From positions 1 through 64,000 of the forward strand of contig NZ_JADOUY010000004.1 in the NCBI RefSeq assembly GCF_015752285.1: a stretch of 64,000 nucleotides of DNA, written 5' to 3'. This DNA is from Mycetocola_A sp015752285. GTDB taxonomy: Bacteria; Actinomycetota; Actinomycetes; Actinomycetales; Microbacteriaceae. The position numbers were made by a program, and so were the translations under genes. Below, piece after piece: positions 18,165 to 25,367 of this stretch; position 1 is the first letter of the stretch, and each line of letters opens with the position of its first letter. Under the pieces are notes generated by a model, which saw only the letters and a list, made by a program, of their open reading frames with translations, was not told where the DNA came from and ran no database searches.

Positions 18165-19636
18165 CGAACATCGAGACGTCGAACGCGCCAGCGACGGGCA
18201 CGACATCCATGCCCAGGCCGGCGAGTCCTGACCCGCGACTTCCACGCCTGACGGAGGTGCCAGCGTTCGCCGAGTTCATGGGAACCGGCTGGGGCACTCC
18301 CGACCGCACCGCTCCCGTGGAGCCAGGCGCAGCCGACGCCGCTGCATCGCACCGCGAGAGGTTGAGCGCGGAGTTCCCCGGACGTGCGATGCTCGTCTCA
18401 GCCGGTCGCGCCCCCGTGCGGAGCAACGACTCGTTCTACGGATTCCGGCCAGACAGCGATTTCTTCTGGCTGACGGCCTGCGACGTCGAAGGCGCCGTCA
18501 TTCTGCTCACCCCGTCCGGCGCCGGCCACGACGCGACCCTGTACATCCCGTCGCCGGCGTACCCGGGCGAAACCGGGTTCTTCGCCGATGCGGCGCACGG
18601 CGAACTGTGGGTGGGATCGGCCCCCGGCTTCTCCGACTGGTCCGTGGCGCTCGGGCTCGACGTCAGGCCGCTCGACGCCCTCCCCGCCGGCGTCGCCAGG
18701 GCAGGCACCGTTCTCGCCGCCGGCCATTCCGCAGTTTCGCTTCCCGAGTCCATTGCCGTCTCGGCCATGCTCCGTCAGACCCTCGCCGAACTCCGCATGA
18801 TCAAGGACGACTGGGAGATCGCCGAACTGCGCCGAGCGGTCGATGCCACTGTCAGCGGCTTCGCGAGCGTTCTCCGGGAGATACCGGCCGCCGTCTCCGG
18901 TGGCGGCGAGCGCTGGCTTCAGGGCACCTTCGACCGTCATGCCAGGACCCTGGGTAATGGACCCGGGTACTCCACGATCATCGGCAGCGGCGCGCACGCA
19001 CCGACGCTGCACTGGGTGCGCTGCGACGGACCGGTAACGCCGGGCGATCTCCTTCTGCTCGATATGGGTGTCGAAACCCGGGCCTTCTACACGGCGGACG
19101 TCACGAGGACCTTCCCTGTTTCCGGTACATTCAGCCCGGCACAACGTGAGGCGCACGACCTCGTCGAGCGTTCCCATCGGGCAGGGCTCGCGGCCGTGCG
19201 CCCCGGCCGTAGCTTCACCGACTTCCACCACGCGTCCATGGAGGTCATCGCATCCGGGCTCTCCGACTGGGGGCTCCTGCCGGTTTCCGTCGACGAAGCG
19301 CTGAGCCCGGCCGGGCAGCATCACCGTCGCTATCTCGTCTGCGGGATCGGCCACCATCTCGGACTCGACGTCCACGATTGTGCCCAGTCGCGCTACGAGG
19401 CTTACCAGGGCGCCACGATGGCTCCCGGCATGGTTCTGACCGTGGAGCCGGGGCTCTACTTCCACGCATTCGATGAAACCGTCCCGCCGGAGTTGCGCGG
19501 CATCGGCGTGCGCATCGAGGACGATATCGTTGTGACATCTAGGGGGTCAGAGGTCATTTCGGACGCCATGCCCATTGACGCACCAGGGCTCGAGCAATGG
19601 ATGCTCGACCAGCACGACGGCACACGACGGATGTAG
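18161..19636 (+). CDS. Xaa-Pro aminopeptidase (aminopeptidase P, family M24B)
   Basis: A 491-residue metallopeptidase that cleaves the N-terminal residue before proline. The N-terminal AMP_N domain (about residues 55-200) has the RSNDSFYGFRPDSDFFWLT signature. The pita-bread domain holds the dimetal ligands: Asp301 and Asp313 in the LLLLDMGVE...YTADV segment, a His in GIGHHLGLDVHD, a Glu in LTVEPGLYF and a Glu in GVRIEDDIVV. No signal peptide. It is translationally coupled (ATGA) to the iminopeptidase-like gene. Paired, the two enzymes can dismantle proline- or hydroxyproline-rich peptides taken up by the transporter. The last gene before the regulator, nine bases upstream of it. Confidence 0.94.
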   Translation: MTNIETSNAPATGTTSMPRPASPDPRLPRLTEVPAFAEFMGTGWGTPDRTAPVEPGAADAAASHRERLSAEFPGRAMLVSAGRAPVRSNDSFYGFRPDSDFFWLTACDVEGAVILLTPSGAGHDATLYIPSPAYPGETGFFADAAHGELWVGSAPGFSDWSVALGLDVRPLDALPAGVARAGTVLAAGHSAVSLPESIAVSAMLRQTLAELRMIKDDWEIAELRRAVDATVSGFASVLREIPAAVSGGGERWLQGTFDRHARTLGNGPGYSTIIGSGAHAPTLHWVRCDGPVTPGDLLLLDMGVETRAFYTADVTRTFPVSGTFSPAQREAHDLVERSHRAGLAAVRPGRSFTDFHHASMEVIASGLSDWGLLPVSVDEALSPAGQHHRRYLVCGIGHHLGLDVHDCAQSRYEAYQGATMAPGMVLTVEPGLYFHAFDETVPPELRGIGVRIEDDIVVTSRGSEVISDAMPIDAPGLEQWMLDQHDGTRRM

Positions 19637-19645
19637 GTCAGGCGA

Positions 19646-20332
19646 ATGACGAATATTTCGGCGATTCACAAAGTGGTTCAGCCCGCGAGCCTTCGGGCAC
19701 ACGTCGAACGGATGCTGTCGTCTGCCATCATCTCGGGCGAACTGGCACCAGGAACGCTGCTGACCGTCCCCACCCTCGCCACCCAGTTCGATGTCTCAGC
19801 CACGCCGGTTCGTGAGGCGATGCTCGACCTGGAGAAGCGCGGCTTCGTTGAGCCGGTCAGGAACAAGGGATTCCGGGTCACCGCCGTCAGCGACACGGTG
19901 CTGCAGGAGATCGTCGAGGTGCGTCAGCTCCTCGAACCGCCGGCCATGGAGGAGCTCGCCAAACGGTTCCCGGGCGACGTGCTTCCGGAGTTCGAACTCC
20001 TCGCCGACGACATCATCGCCGGTGCGAAGACCGGTGACCTCCAGGGCTACCTGGAAGCCGACGTGGAGTTCCATCTCAAGCTGACGGCGCTGCTGGGCAA
20101 CAACCTCCTCACCCAGACGGTGGCCGACCTGCGGTCGAGGACCCGGCTGGTCGGTCTGGTGGCCATGCTTGAATCGCGCCACCTCGAGGACTCTGCCGCC
20201 GAACATCGCGAACTTCTCGGCTACCTCGCTGCCGGGGATTCGTCTGCTGCCCGTCAGCTGATGCACCGCCACATCCACCACGCACTTGGCTGGTGGTCCG
20301 GAAAGCCGGAGGCCGAGGGCGACGACGCCTGA
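19646..20332 (+). CDS. GntR family transcriptional regulator (FadR subfamily, FCD domain)
   Basis: A 228-residue DNA-binding regulator. Residues about 13-78 form the winged helix with the GntR signature SAIISGELAPGTLL...LATQFDVSATPVREAMLDLEKRGFVEP. The remaining residues form an all-helical FCD ligand domain with conserved metal/ligand positions (an Asp in YLEADVEFH, and His residues in AEHRELL and HRHIHHALG). It lies between the transport/peptidase operon and the hydroxyproline operon. I infer that it controls both through the shared motif at 9459, 9502 and 20367; FCD regulators of this kind sense small acids such as pathway intermediates. A weaker half-match (GTGACATC) lies at 19532, upstream of its own start. 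Confidence 0.92.
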   Translation: MTNISAIHKVVQPASLRAHVERMLSSAIISGELAPGTLLTVPTLATQFDVSATPVREAMLDLEKRGFVEPVRNKGFRVTAVSDTVLQEIVEVRQLLEPPAMEELAKRFPGDVLPEFELLADDIIAGAKTGDLQGYLEADVEFHLKLTALLGNNLLTQTVADLRSRTRLVGLVAMLESRHLEDSAAEHRELLGYLAAGDSSAARQLMHRHIHHALGWWSGKPEAEGDDA

Positions 20333-20356
20333 ACGGCTGTTCGCGCCGAGGGCTCG

Positions 20357-20387
20357 TTGGAAATGTGTGACATATTACTGATAGACT
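20357..20387 (+). promoter_or_regulatory. Predicted promoter of the hydroxyproline catabolic operon
   Basis: A possible -35 TTGGAA at 20357-20362 and -10 TAGACT at 20382-20387, the latter with the extended -10 element TGA before it, spacer 19 bases as in the GH127 operon promoter. The predicted operator O3 fills the spacer. Confidence 0.45.
20367..20378 (+). promoter_or_regulatory. Candidate GntR operator O3
   Basis: GTGACATATTAC agrees in 11 of 12 positions with the reverse complement of O2 (GTGACATATCAC at 9502-9513). It lies within the predicted promoter, between -35 and -10, and 75 bases or less from the end of the gntR gene. Confidence 0.6.
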
Positions 20388-20407
20388 GACGGCAGGAAAG
20401 GGCGGAT

Positions 20408-21598
20408 GTGACCAGTGACGTCGTGATCGTGGGGGCCGGAATCGTCGGCGCCGCCTGCGCGCGTCTCCTCGCCCGCTCCGGACTGCGGGTCCTCGTCCTC
20501 GACCAGGGTGCAGGGGCCGGTGGCACCAGCTCCCACGGCGAGGGAAACATCCTTGTTTCCGACAAAGGCCCGGGCGCGGAACTCGCACTGGCCCAACACG
20601 CCTCGTCGCTCTGGCCCGGAACAGCCGACGAGCTGTCGAACGAACTGGGCGCGAATTTTCCCTCCATCGAATTCGACCGCAAGGGCGGGCTCGTCGTTGC
20701 GACCACCGACACCGGCGCCGCACCGCTCATCGCTTTCGCCGAGACCCAGCGGGAGGTCGGTGTCGACGCACGAATGCTCGACATCGCCGAGGCGCGTGAG
20801 CTGGAGCCGTCGATCAGCGACACCATCACCGCAGCGATCTTCTACCCGGAGGACGCGCAGGTTCAGCCCGTCATCGCGACAGAGGCCCTGCTCGCCTCGG
20901 CTCGACTGGCCGGCGCCGACGTGCGCACCGGAATCCGCGTCACCGGTGCCGTCCGGAACGGGGCAGGCGACATCGTCGGGGTGCGTACGGACGCCGGCGA
21001 CATTTCCGCCGCCGCTGTTCTCGTCGCCGCCGGGCCGTGGTCGGGTGAGGTGTCGCGTTCTCTGGGTGCCGCAGTGCCGATCCTTCCCCGCCGCGGGATG
21101 GTCCTCGTCACCACACGGATGACCCACCGGATCTTCCACAAGGTCTACGACGGCGACTACGTCGGTGCCGTGTCGTCGAGCGACGCCGACCTGCAGACGT
21201 CGAGCGTCGTCGAGTCGACGGCATCAGGAACCGTCCTCATCGGGTCGAGTCGGCAGCAGGTGGGTTTCGACGATCGGCTCCAGGTAAGGGTCCTGCAGGA
21301 ACTCGCGGCGAAAGCCCTGCGTCTGTTCCCCTTCCTTGCCGAGGCCAGCCTGATGCGCAGCTACGGCGGATTCCGCCCGTACATGCCCGACCACCTCCCG
21401 GTGATCGGACGCGACCACCGCGTCGAAGGGCTGTGGCACGCATCCGGGCATGAAGGAGCGGGCATCGGCCTCTCGCTCGCAACCGCGGAGATCATCGCCG
21501 CCCAGATGACCGGCACGAAACCCGCTCTTGACGCTGCTCCGTTCCGTCTGGACCGGCCGACGCTCGCGCGGTATCTCGCCGAGGACGTGCCGGCATGA
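20408..21598 (+). CDS. FAD-dependent oxidoreductase, probable D-hydroxyproline dehydrogenase catalytic (beta) subunit
   Basis: A 396-residue flavoenzyme of the D-amino-acid oxidase (DAO) family. The Rossmann dinucleotide motif VGAGIVGAAC is at residues 6-16 and the acidic end of the second strand at LVLDQGAG. The C-terminal part has GGFRPYMPDHLPVIG and the FAD-contacting SGHEGAGIGLS, typical of the family. With the two genes downstream it forms the heterotrimeric dehydrogenase that oxidises cis-4-hydroxy-D-proline to pyrroline-4-hydroxy-2-carboxylate. Start GTG at 20408 follows AGGAAAGGG. It is the first gene of the operon and overlaps the next by four bases. The assignment rests on family plus operon; sarcosine- or glycine-oxidising relatives look similar. 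Confidence 0.85.
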   Translation: MTSDVVIVGAGIVGAACARLLARSGLRVLVLDQGAGAGGTSSHGEGNILVSDKGPGAELALAQHASSLWPGTADELSNELGANFPSIEFDRKGGLVVATTDTGAAPLIAFAETQREVGVDARMLDIAEARELEPSISDTITAAIFYPEDAQVQPVIATEALLASARLAGADVRTGIRVTGAVRNGAGDIVGVRTDAGDISAAAVLVAAGPWSGEVSRSLGAAVPILPRRGMVLVTTRMTHRIFHKVYDGDYVGAVSSSDADLQTSSVVESTASGTVLIGSSRQQVGFDDRLQVRVLQELAAKALRLFPFLAEASLMRSYGGFRPYMPDHLPVIGRDHRVEGLWHASGHEGAGIGLSLATAEIIAAQMTGTKPALDAAPFRLDRPTLARYLAEDVPA

Positions 21599-21918
21599 GC
21601 CCCGGCCTGTTTCCGCGCTCGGAAGACGGCATCCGTCCGGCAGCGAGCGACGCCCTCAGCATCTCCGTCGACGGGAAGACCGTGGACGGGCTCGCCGGCC
21701 AGACCATCGCCGGCGTGCTACTCGGCTCCGGGCGGCTCGCCTGGCGGAAGACGTCCTCCGACGGGTCGCCACGCGGGGTTTTCTGCGGGATCGGTGTCTG
21801 CTTCGACTGCATCGTCGAGGTCAACGGCATCCGTGATGTTCGGGCCTGCCAGCGTCGCGCCCGCGACGGTGACCAGGTCATCAGCCAGCACGATCCGCTG
21901 CCGGAGGTGACCGAGTGA
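21595..21918 (+). CDS. (2Fe-2S)-binding protein, D-hydroxyproline dehydrogenase small (gamma) subunit
   Basis: A 107-residue ferredoxin-like subunit. Cys64, Cys69, Cys72 and Cys85 form the C-x4-C-x2-C-x12-C pattern of a plant-type [2Fe-2S] cluster (Fer2_4 family, as in HcnA and the small subunit of hydroxyproline dehydrogenase). Such subunits pass electrons between the two flavoprotein subunits. It starts by ATGA overlap with the DAO-type gene and ends by GTGA overlap with the larger flavoprotein gene, so the three are made in step as one complex. Confidence 0.87.
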   Translation: MSPGLFPRSEDGIRPAASDALSISVDGKTVDGLAGQTIAGVLLGSGRLAWRKTSSDGSPRGVFCGIGVCFDCIVEVNGIRDVRACQRRARDGDQVISQHDPLPEVTE

Positions 21919-23351
21919 CATCCGTCGTGATCATCGGGGCCGGACCTGCCGGTCTGGCCGCAGCCCGCGCGGCTCGCGCCCGCCAGGCAGCCGTCACGCT
22001 CCTCGATTCTTCGGACGAGGTCGGGGGACAGTACTGGCGGCACCTGCCTGCCGAGCGCCCCGCCGAGCGGGAGTCGCTGCTGCACCACGGCTGGAGCACG
22101 TTCCTGGAGCTGCGGGAGGCCCTCGAGGCCGACCCGGGCTGTGACATCGTCACCAGCGCGCAGGTCTGGGCCATCGAAAGAGATGCGAACGACTCCCCGG
22201 TCGTGCACGTTCTCGTCGGGGAGCCCGACGGCACAGACCGTAGCCAACTGATCCTCACCCCGGACGCGCTGGTGCTCGCCACCGGTGCACACGACAGGAC
22301 CCTGCCGTTCCCGGGCTGGCAACTGCCCGGCGTCTTCTCCGCCGGCGCGGCGCAGGCCCTCGCAAAGGGGGAACGGGTCGCAGTCGGACGGCGGGTCGTC
22401 GTCGCAGGGGCCGGCCCCTTCCTGCTTCCCGTCGCCGCAGCACTCGCGCAGACCGGTGCACGCGTCGTCGGCGTCTTCGAGGCCAGCAGGGTTCGCGGCC
22501 TGATGGCGGGCTGGCTTCCTCAGCCACACAAACTCATGGGAGTCGCCGGGAAGACCGGCGAGCTGGCCGGATATCTGCTCTCGCACCTGCACCACCGCAT
22601 CCCGTACCGTACCGGCCACGCGGTCGTCGCCGCGCACGGCACCGACCGCGTGGAGTCCGTCACGGTCGCCCGGGTGAATGCCGACTGGTCGCCCATCCCG
22701 GGAACCGAACGGCGGATCCGCGCCGACGCCGTCTGTGTGAGCCACGGGTTCACGCCGCGCCTCGAACTGGCGATCGCCGCCGGCTGCAACATCTCGGCCG
22801 ACCGGTTCGTCACCGTGGATGCAGCGCAGCGGTCGACCGTACCCACGGTGTTCGCTGCGGGGGAAATCACCGGCATCGGCGGGGTCGACGCAGCGCTCGC
22901 CGAGGGGACGCTCGCCGGGCATTGCGCGGCAGGCGGGTCACCGACCGACCCGACCGTCGCCCGACACGAAAAGAAGCGTGCGGTCTACGTCGACTTCGCC
23001 GCCCGTCTGGAGCGCGCCCACGGCATCCGCCGAGGCTGGACCGCCTGGCTGAAAAACGACACGACGATCTGCCGCTGCGAAGACGTCTCATACGAGACGA
23101 TCCGCACGACGACCGAGGCCACGTGCGCCGTCGGGCTGCGTTCGGTCAAGCTCACCACCCGCGCCGGGCTCGGTATCTGCCAGGGGCGGATGTGCGGGCG
23201 AACCCTCGAAGATCTCGCCGGCCGTTCAGCACCCGGCGGGCTCATCGACCGGGTCTCCACCGACCGGCGGCCGATCGCCGCGCCGGTACGGCTCGGTGAC
23301 CTGGCCAGGGCGCACGACGCCACAGCAGCCATCCCGACCGACTCCCTCTGA
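21915..23351 (+). CDS. NAD(P)/FAD-dependent oxidoreductase with BFD-like [2Fe-2S] domain, D-hydroxyproline dehydrogenase alpha subunit
   Basis: A 478-residue subunit. Residues 1-~370 are a two-dinucleotide-fold flavoprotein: VIIGAGPAGLAAARAA at the N-terminus, LVLATGAHDRTLPFPGWQLPGV, and a second fold at VVVAGAGPFLLPVAAAL. The C-terminal ~90 residues are a bacterioferritin-associated-ferredoxin-like domain with Cys386, Cys388, Cys422 and Cys427 (CxC...C-x4-C), expected to bind a second [2Fe-2S] cluster. This layout is that of the alpha subunit of D-hydroxyproline dehydrogenase and of HcnB. GTG start at 21915 coupled to the previous stop. It presumably hands electrons on to a later acceptor. 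Confidence 0.87.
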   Translation: MTSVVIIGAGPAGLAAARAARARQAAVTLLDSSDEVGGQYWRHLPAERPAERESLLHHGWSTFLELREALEADPGCDIVTSAQVWAIERDANDSPVVHVLVGEPDGTDRSQLILTPDALVLATGAHDRTLPFPGWQLPGVFSAGAAQALAKGERVAVGRRVVVAGAGPFLLPVAAALAQTGARVVGVFEASRVRGLMAGWLPQPHKLMGVAGKTGELAGYLLSHLHHRIPYRTGHAVVAAHGTDRVESVTVARVNADWSPIPGTERRIRADAVCVSHGFTPRLELAIAAGCNISADRFVTVDAAQRSTVPTVFAAGEITGIGGVDAALAEGTLAGHCAAGGSPTDPTVARHEKKRAVYVDFAARLERAHGIRRGWTAWLKNDTTICRCEDVSYETIRTTTEATCAVGLRSVKLTTRAGLGICQGRMCGRTLEDLAGRSAPGGLIDRVSTDRRPIAAPVRLGDLARAHDATAAIPTDSL

Positions 23352-23410
23352 ATTCCGCAACTCGACTCCTCGATTTTCCTCACTCTCCTCGACCTCCTCG
23401 AAAGGACCCC

Positions 23411-24328
23411 ATGTCAGACAAGAAATTCGATCTCGGCGGTGTTGTCGTCGCGACCACGCTCGCCTTCAAGGAAGATGCGTCGGCCCCGGCAGGGCTCGCT
23501 GTCGACTACGACAAGTTCGCCGAGCACTGCAACTTTTTGATCGAGAACGGATGCCGCGGCGTCGGACCCAACGGTTCGCTGGGTGAATACTCCTCGCTGA
23601 CGGATGAGGAGCGCCGAAAGGTGATCCAGGTCGCCGTCGAGACCGTTGGAGACCGCGGACTCGTCGTCGCCGGAGTGCACGGGGTCGGCTGGCACCAGGC
23701 GAAGCACTGGGCTGAGCTCGCCGCAGAGGACGGGGCCGACGGGGTCCTCCTTCTGCCGCCCACCATCTACCGCGCCAACGAATCCGAGGTTCTCGCGCAC
23801 TACAGCGCCGTGAACGAGGTCGGGCTGCCGATCATGATGTACAACAACCCCATCGACACGAAGGTCGACCTCACCCCGAGCCTCATCGGCAAACTGGCCG
23901 AGCTCGAGAACGTCGTCGCCGTGAAAGAGTTCTCCACCGACATCCGCCGCGTCCTCGAAATCCAGGAGGCAGCGGACATCGACGTGATCGCCGGGGCAGA
24001 CGACCTGCTCTTCGAGTCGCTCGTCGCCGGGGCGACCGGCTGGTTCGCCGGATACCCGAACGCGTTCCCACGTGAAGCCGTCGAGATCTACACGCTCGTC
24101 ACCACCGGTCGGATCGCGGAAGCGCTCGAGCTGTACCGCAACCTCGTCGCCGTGTTCCGTTGGGATTCGAAGACGGAGTTCGTGCAGGCCATCAAGCTGT
24201 CGATCGATATCGCCGGGCAGAGCTACGGTGGGGTCACCCGCCCGCCGCGCGGCCCGCTGAGCGCCGAGCATGAGGCGGCTGTCCGTCGTGACACCCAGAA
24301 GGCGCTCGACTACATCGCGAGCCGCTGA
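23411..24328 (+). CDS. Dihydrodipicolinate synthase family protein, probable pyrroline-4-hydroxy-2-carboxylate deaminase
   Basis: A 305-residue class I aldolase-fold enzyme (DapA/N-acetylneuraminate lyase family). The Schiff-base lysine is Lys172 in VAVKEFSTD, with Tyr144 in MMYNNP as the proton relay. The substrate loop reads GPNGSLGEYSSL in place of the GTTGE of true DapA, which argues against lysine synthesis. In the hydroxyproline context it should convert pyrroline-4-hydroxy-2-carboxylate to 2-oxoglutarate semialdehyde and ammonia. GAAAGG lies just before the ATG. The 59-base gap upstream is pyrimidine-rich with three CTCCTCGA-like repeats, an oddity with no clear role. Confidence 0.85.
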   Translation: MSDKKFDLGGVVVATTLAFKEDASAPAGLAVDYDKFAEHCNFLIENGCRGVGPNGSLGEYSSLTDEERRKVIQVAVETVGDRGLVVAGVHGVGWHQAKHWAELAAEDGADGVLLLPPTIYRANESEVLAHYSAVNEVGLPIMMYNNPIDTKVDLTPSLIGKLAELENVVAVKEFSTDIRRVLEIQEAADIDVIAGADDLLFESLVAGATGWFAGYPNAFPREAVEIYTLVTTGRIAEALELYRNLVAVFRWDSKTEFVQAIKLSIDIAGQSYGGVTRPPRGPLSAEHEAAVRRDTQKALDYIASR

Positions 24329-24355
24329 GATCGACAACGCCGACGAAGGAGACCG

Positions 24356-25357
24356 ATGAGAAGCACACGGATGTTCACCGCGGTCGATTCCCACACCGAG
24401 GGGATGCCGACACGCGTCATCACGGGCGGCGTCGGCGTGATTCCCGGCGCAACGATGAACGAGAAGCGACTGCATTTCATGGAGCAGCTCGATGACATCC
24501 GTCTGCTGCTCATGAACGAACCGAGAGGGCACGCCGCGATGAGCGGCGCCATCCTGCAACCGTCGACGCGGGACGACGCCGATTTCGGGGTCGTGTACAT
24601 CGAAGTCTCCGGATGTCTGCCGATGTGCGGACACGGAACGATCGGCGTCGCGACGGTCCTGGTCGAGACCGGCATGGTCGAGGTCCAGGAGCCTGTGACG
24701 ACGATCCGCCTCGACACCCCGGCCGGACTGGTGATCGCACGGGTTGCTGTCGTCGACGGTCATGCCGAATCGGTGACGATCGAGAACGTGCCGAGCTACG
24801 TGGTGAGACTCGACGACACGGTCGAGGTGCCCGGGATCGGGGTCGTCCCGTACAGCCTTGCGTTCGGCGGCAACTTCTACGCCATGGTCGATCTCGATTC
24901 CGTGGGTCTGCCATTCGAGCGCGAGCGGCAGACCGAGATCATCGAAGCGGGGCTCGCGATCATGGCGGCCATCAACAGCACGGCCCCACCGCGGCATCCG
25001 ACGATCGACGGCGTCGACCACGTGCACCACGTCGAGTTCATCGCCCCCGGTTCGGATGCTGTCCTGTCGCGCCACGCGATGGCCATCTACCCGGGCTGGT
25101 TCGACCGGTCGCCGTGCGGAACCGGAACATCCGCCCGCATGGCAGAGCTCTGGGCACGCGGCGAGTTGCCGCTCGGCCAGGACTTCACCAATGAGTCGTT
25201 CATCGGAAGCCGGTTCGTCGGCCGGCTCATCGCCGAAACGGAGGTCGGCGGGATTCCCGCCGTCATCCCCACCATCACCGGCAGGGCCTGGGTGACCGGG
25301 ATCGGGCAGTACCTGCTCGACCCGGCAGATCCGTTCCCCACCGGTTTCCAGTTCTAG
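24356..25357 (+). CDS. Proline racemase family protein, probable 4-hydroxyproline 2-epimerase
   Basis: A 333-residue cofactor-independent racemase/epimerase. Both catalytic cysteines are present: Cys91 in MCGHGT and Cys254 in SPCGTGT, so it is an epimerase and not the Thr-containing 3-hydroxyproline dehydratase of the same family. The N-terminal VDSHTEGMPTRV motif is typical. It should interconvert trans-4-hydroxy-L-proline and cis-4-hydroxy-D-proline, the entry step that supplies the three-subunit dehydrogenase. AAGGAG precedes the ATG, and the gene sits 27 bases after the deaminase gene and 10 before the dehydrogenase gene. Confidence 0.9.
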   Translation: MRSTRMFTAVDSHTEGMPTRVITGGVGVIPGATMNEKRLHFMEQLDDIRLLLMNEPRGHAAMSGAILQPSTRDDADFGVVYIEVSGCLPMCGHGTIGVATVLVETGMVEVQEPVTTIRLDTPAGLVIARVAVVDGHAESVTIENVPSYVVRLDDTVEVPGIGVVPYSLAFGGNFYAMVDLDSVGLPFERERQTEIIEAGLAIMAAINSTAPPRHPTIDGVDHVHHVEFIAPGSDAVLSRHAMAIYPGWFDRSPCGTGTSARMAELWARGELPLGQDFTNESFIGSRFVGRLIAETEVGGIPAVIPTITGRAWVTGIGQYLLDPADPFPTGFQF

Positions 25358-25367
25358 GAGCAGCAGC

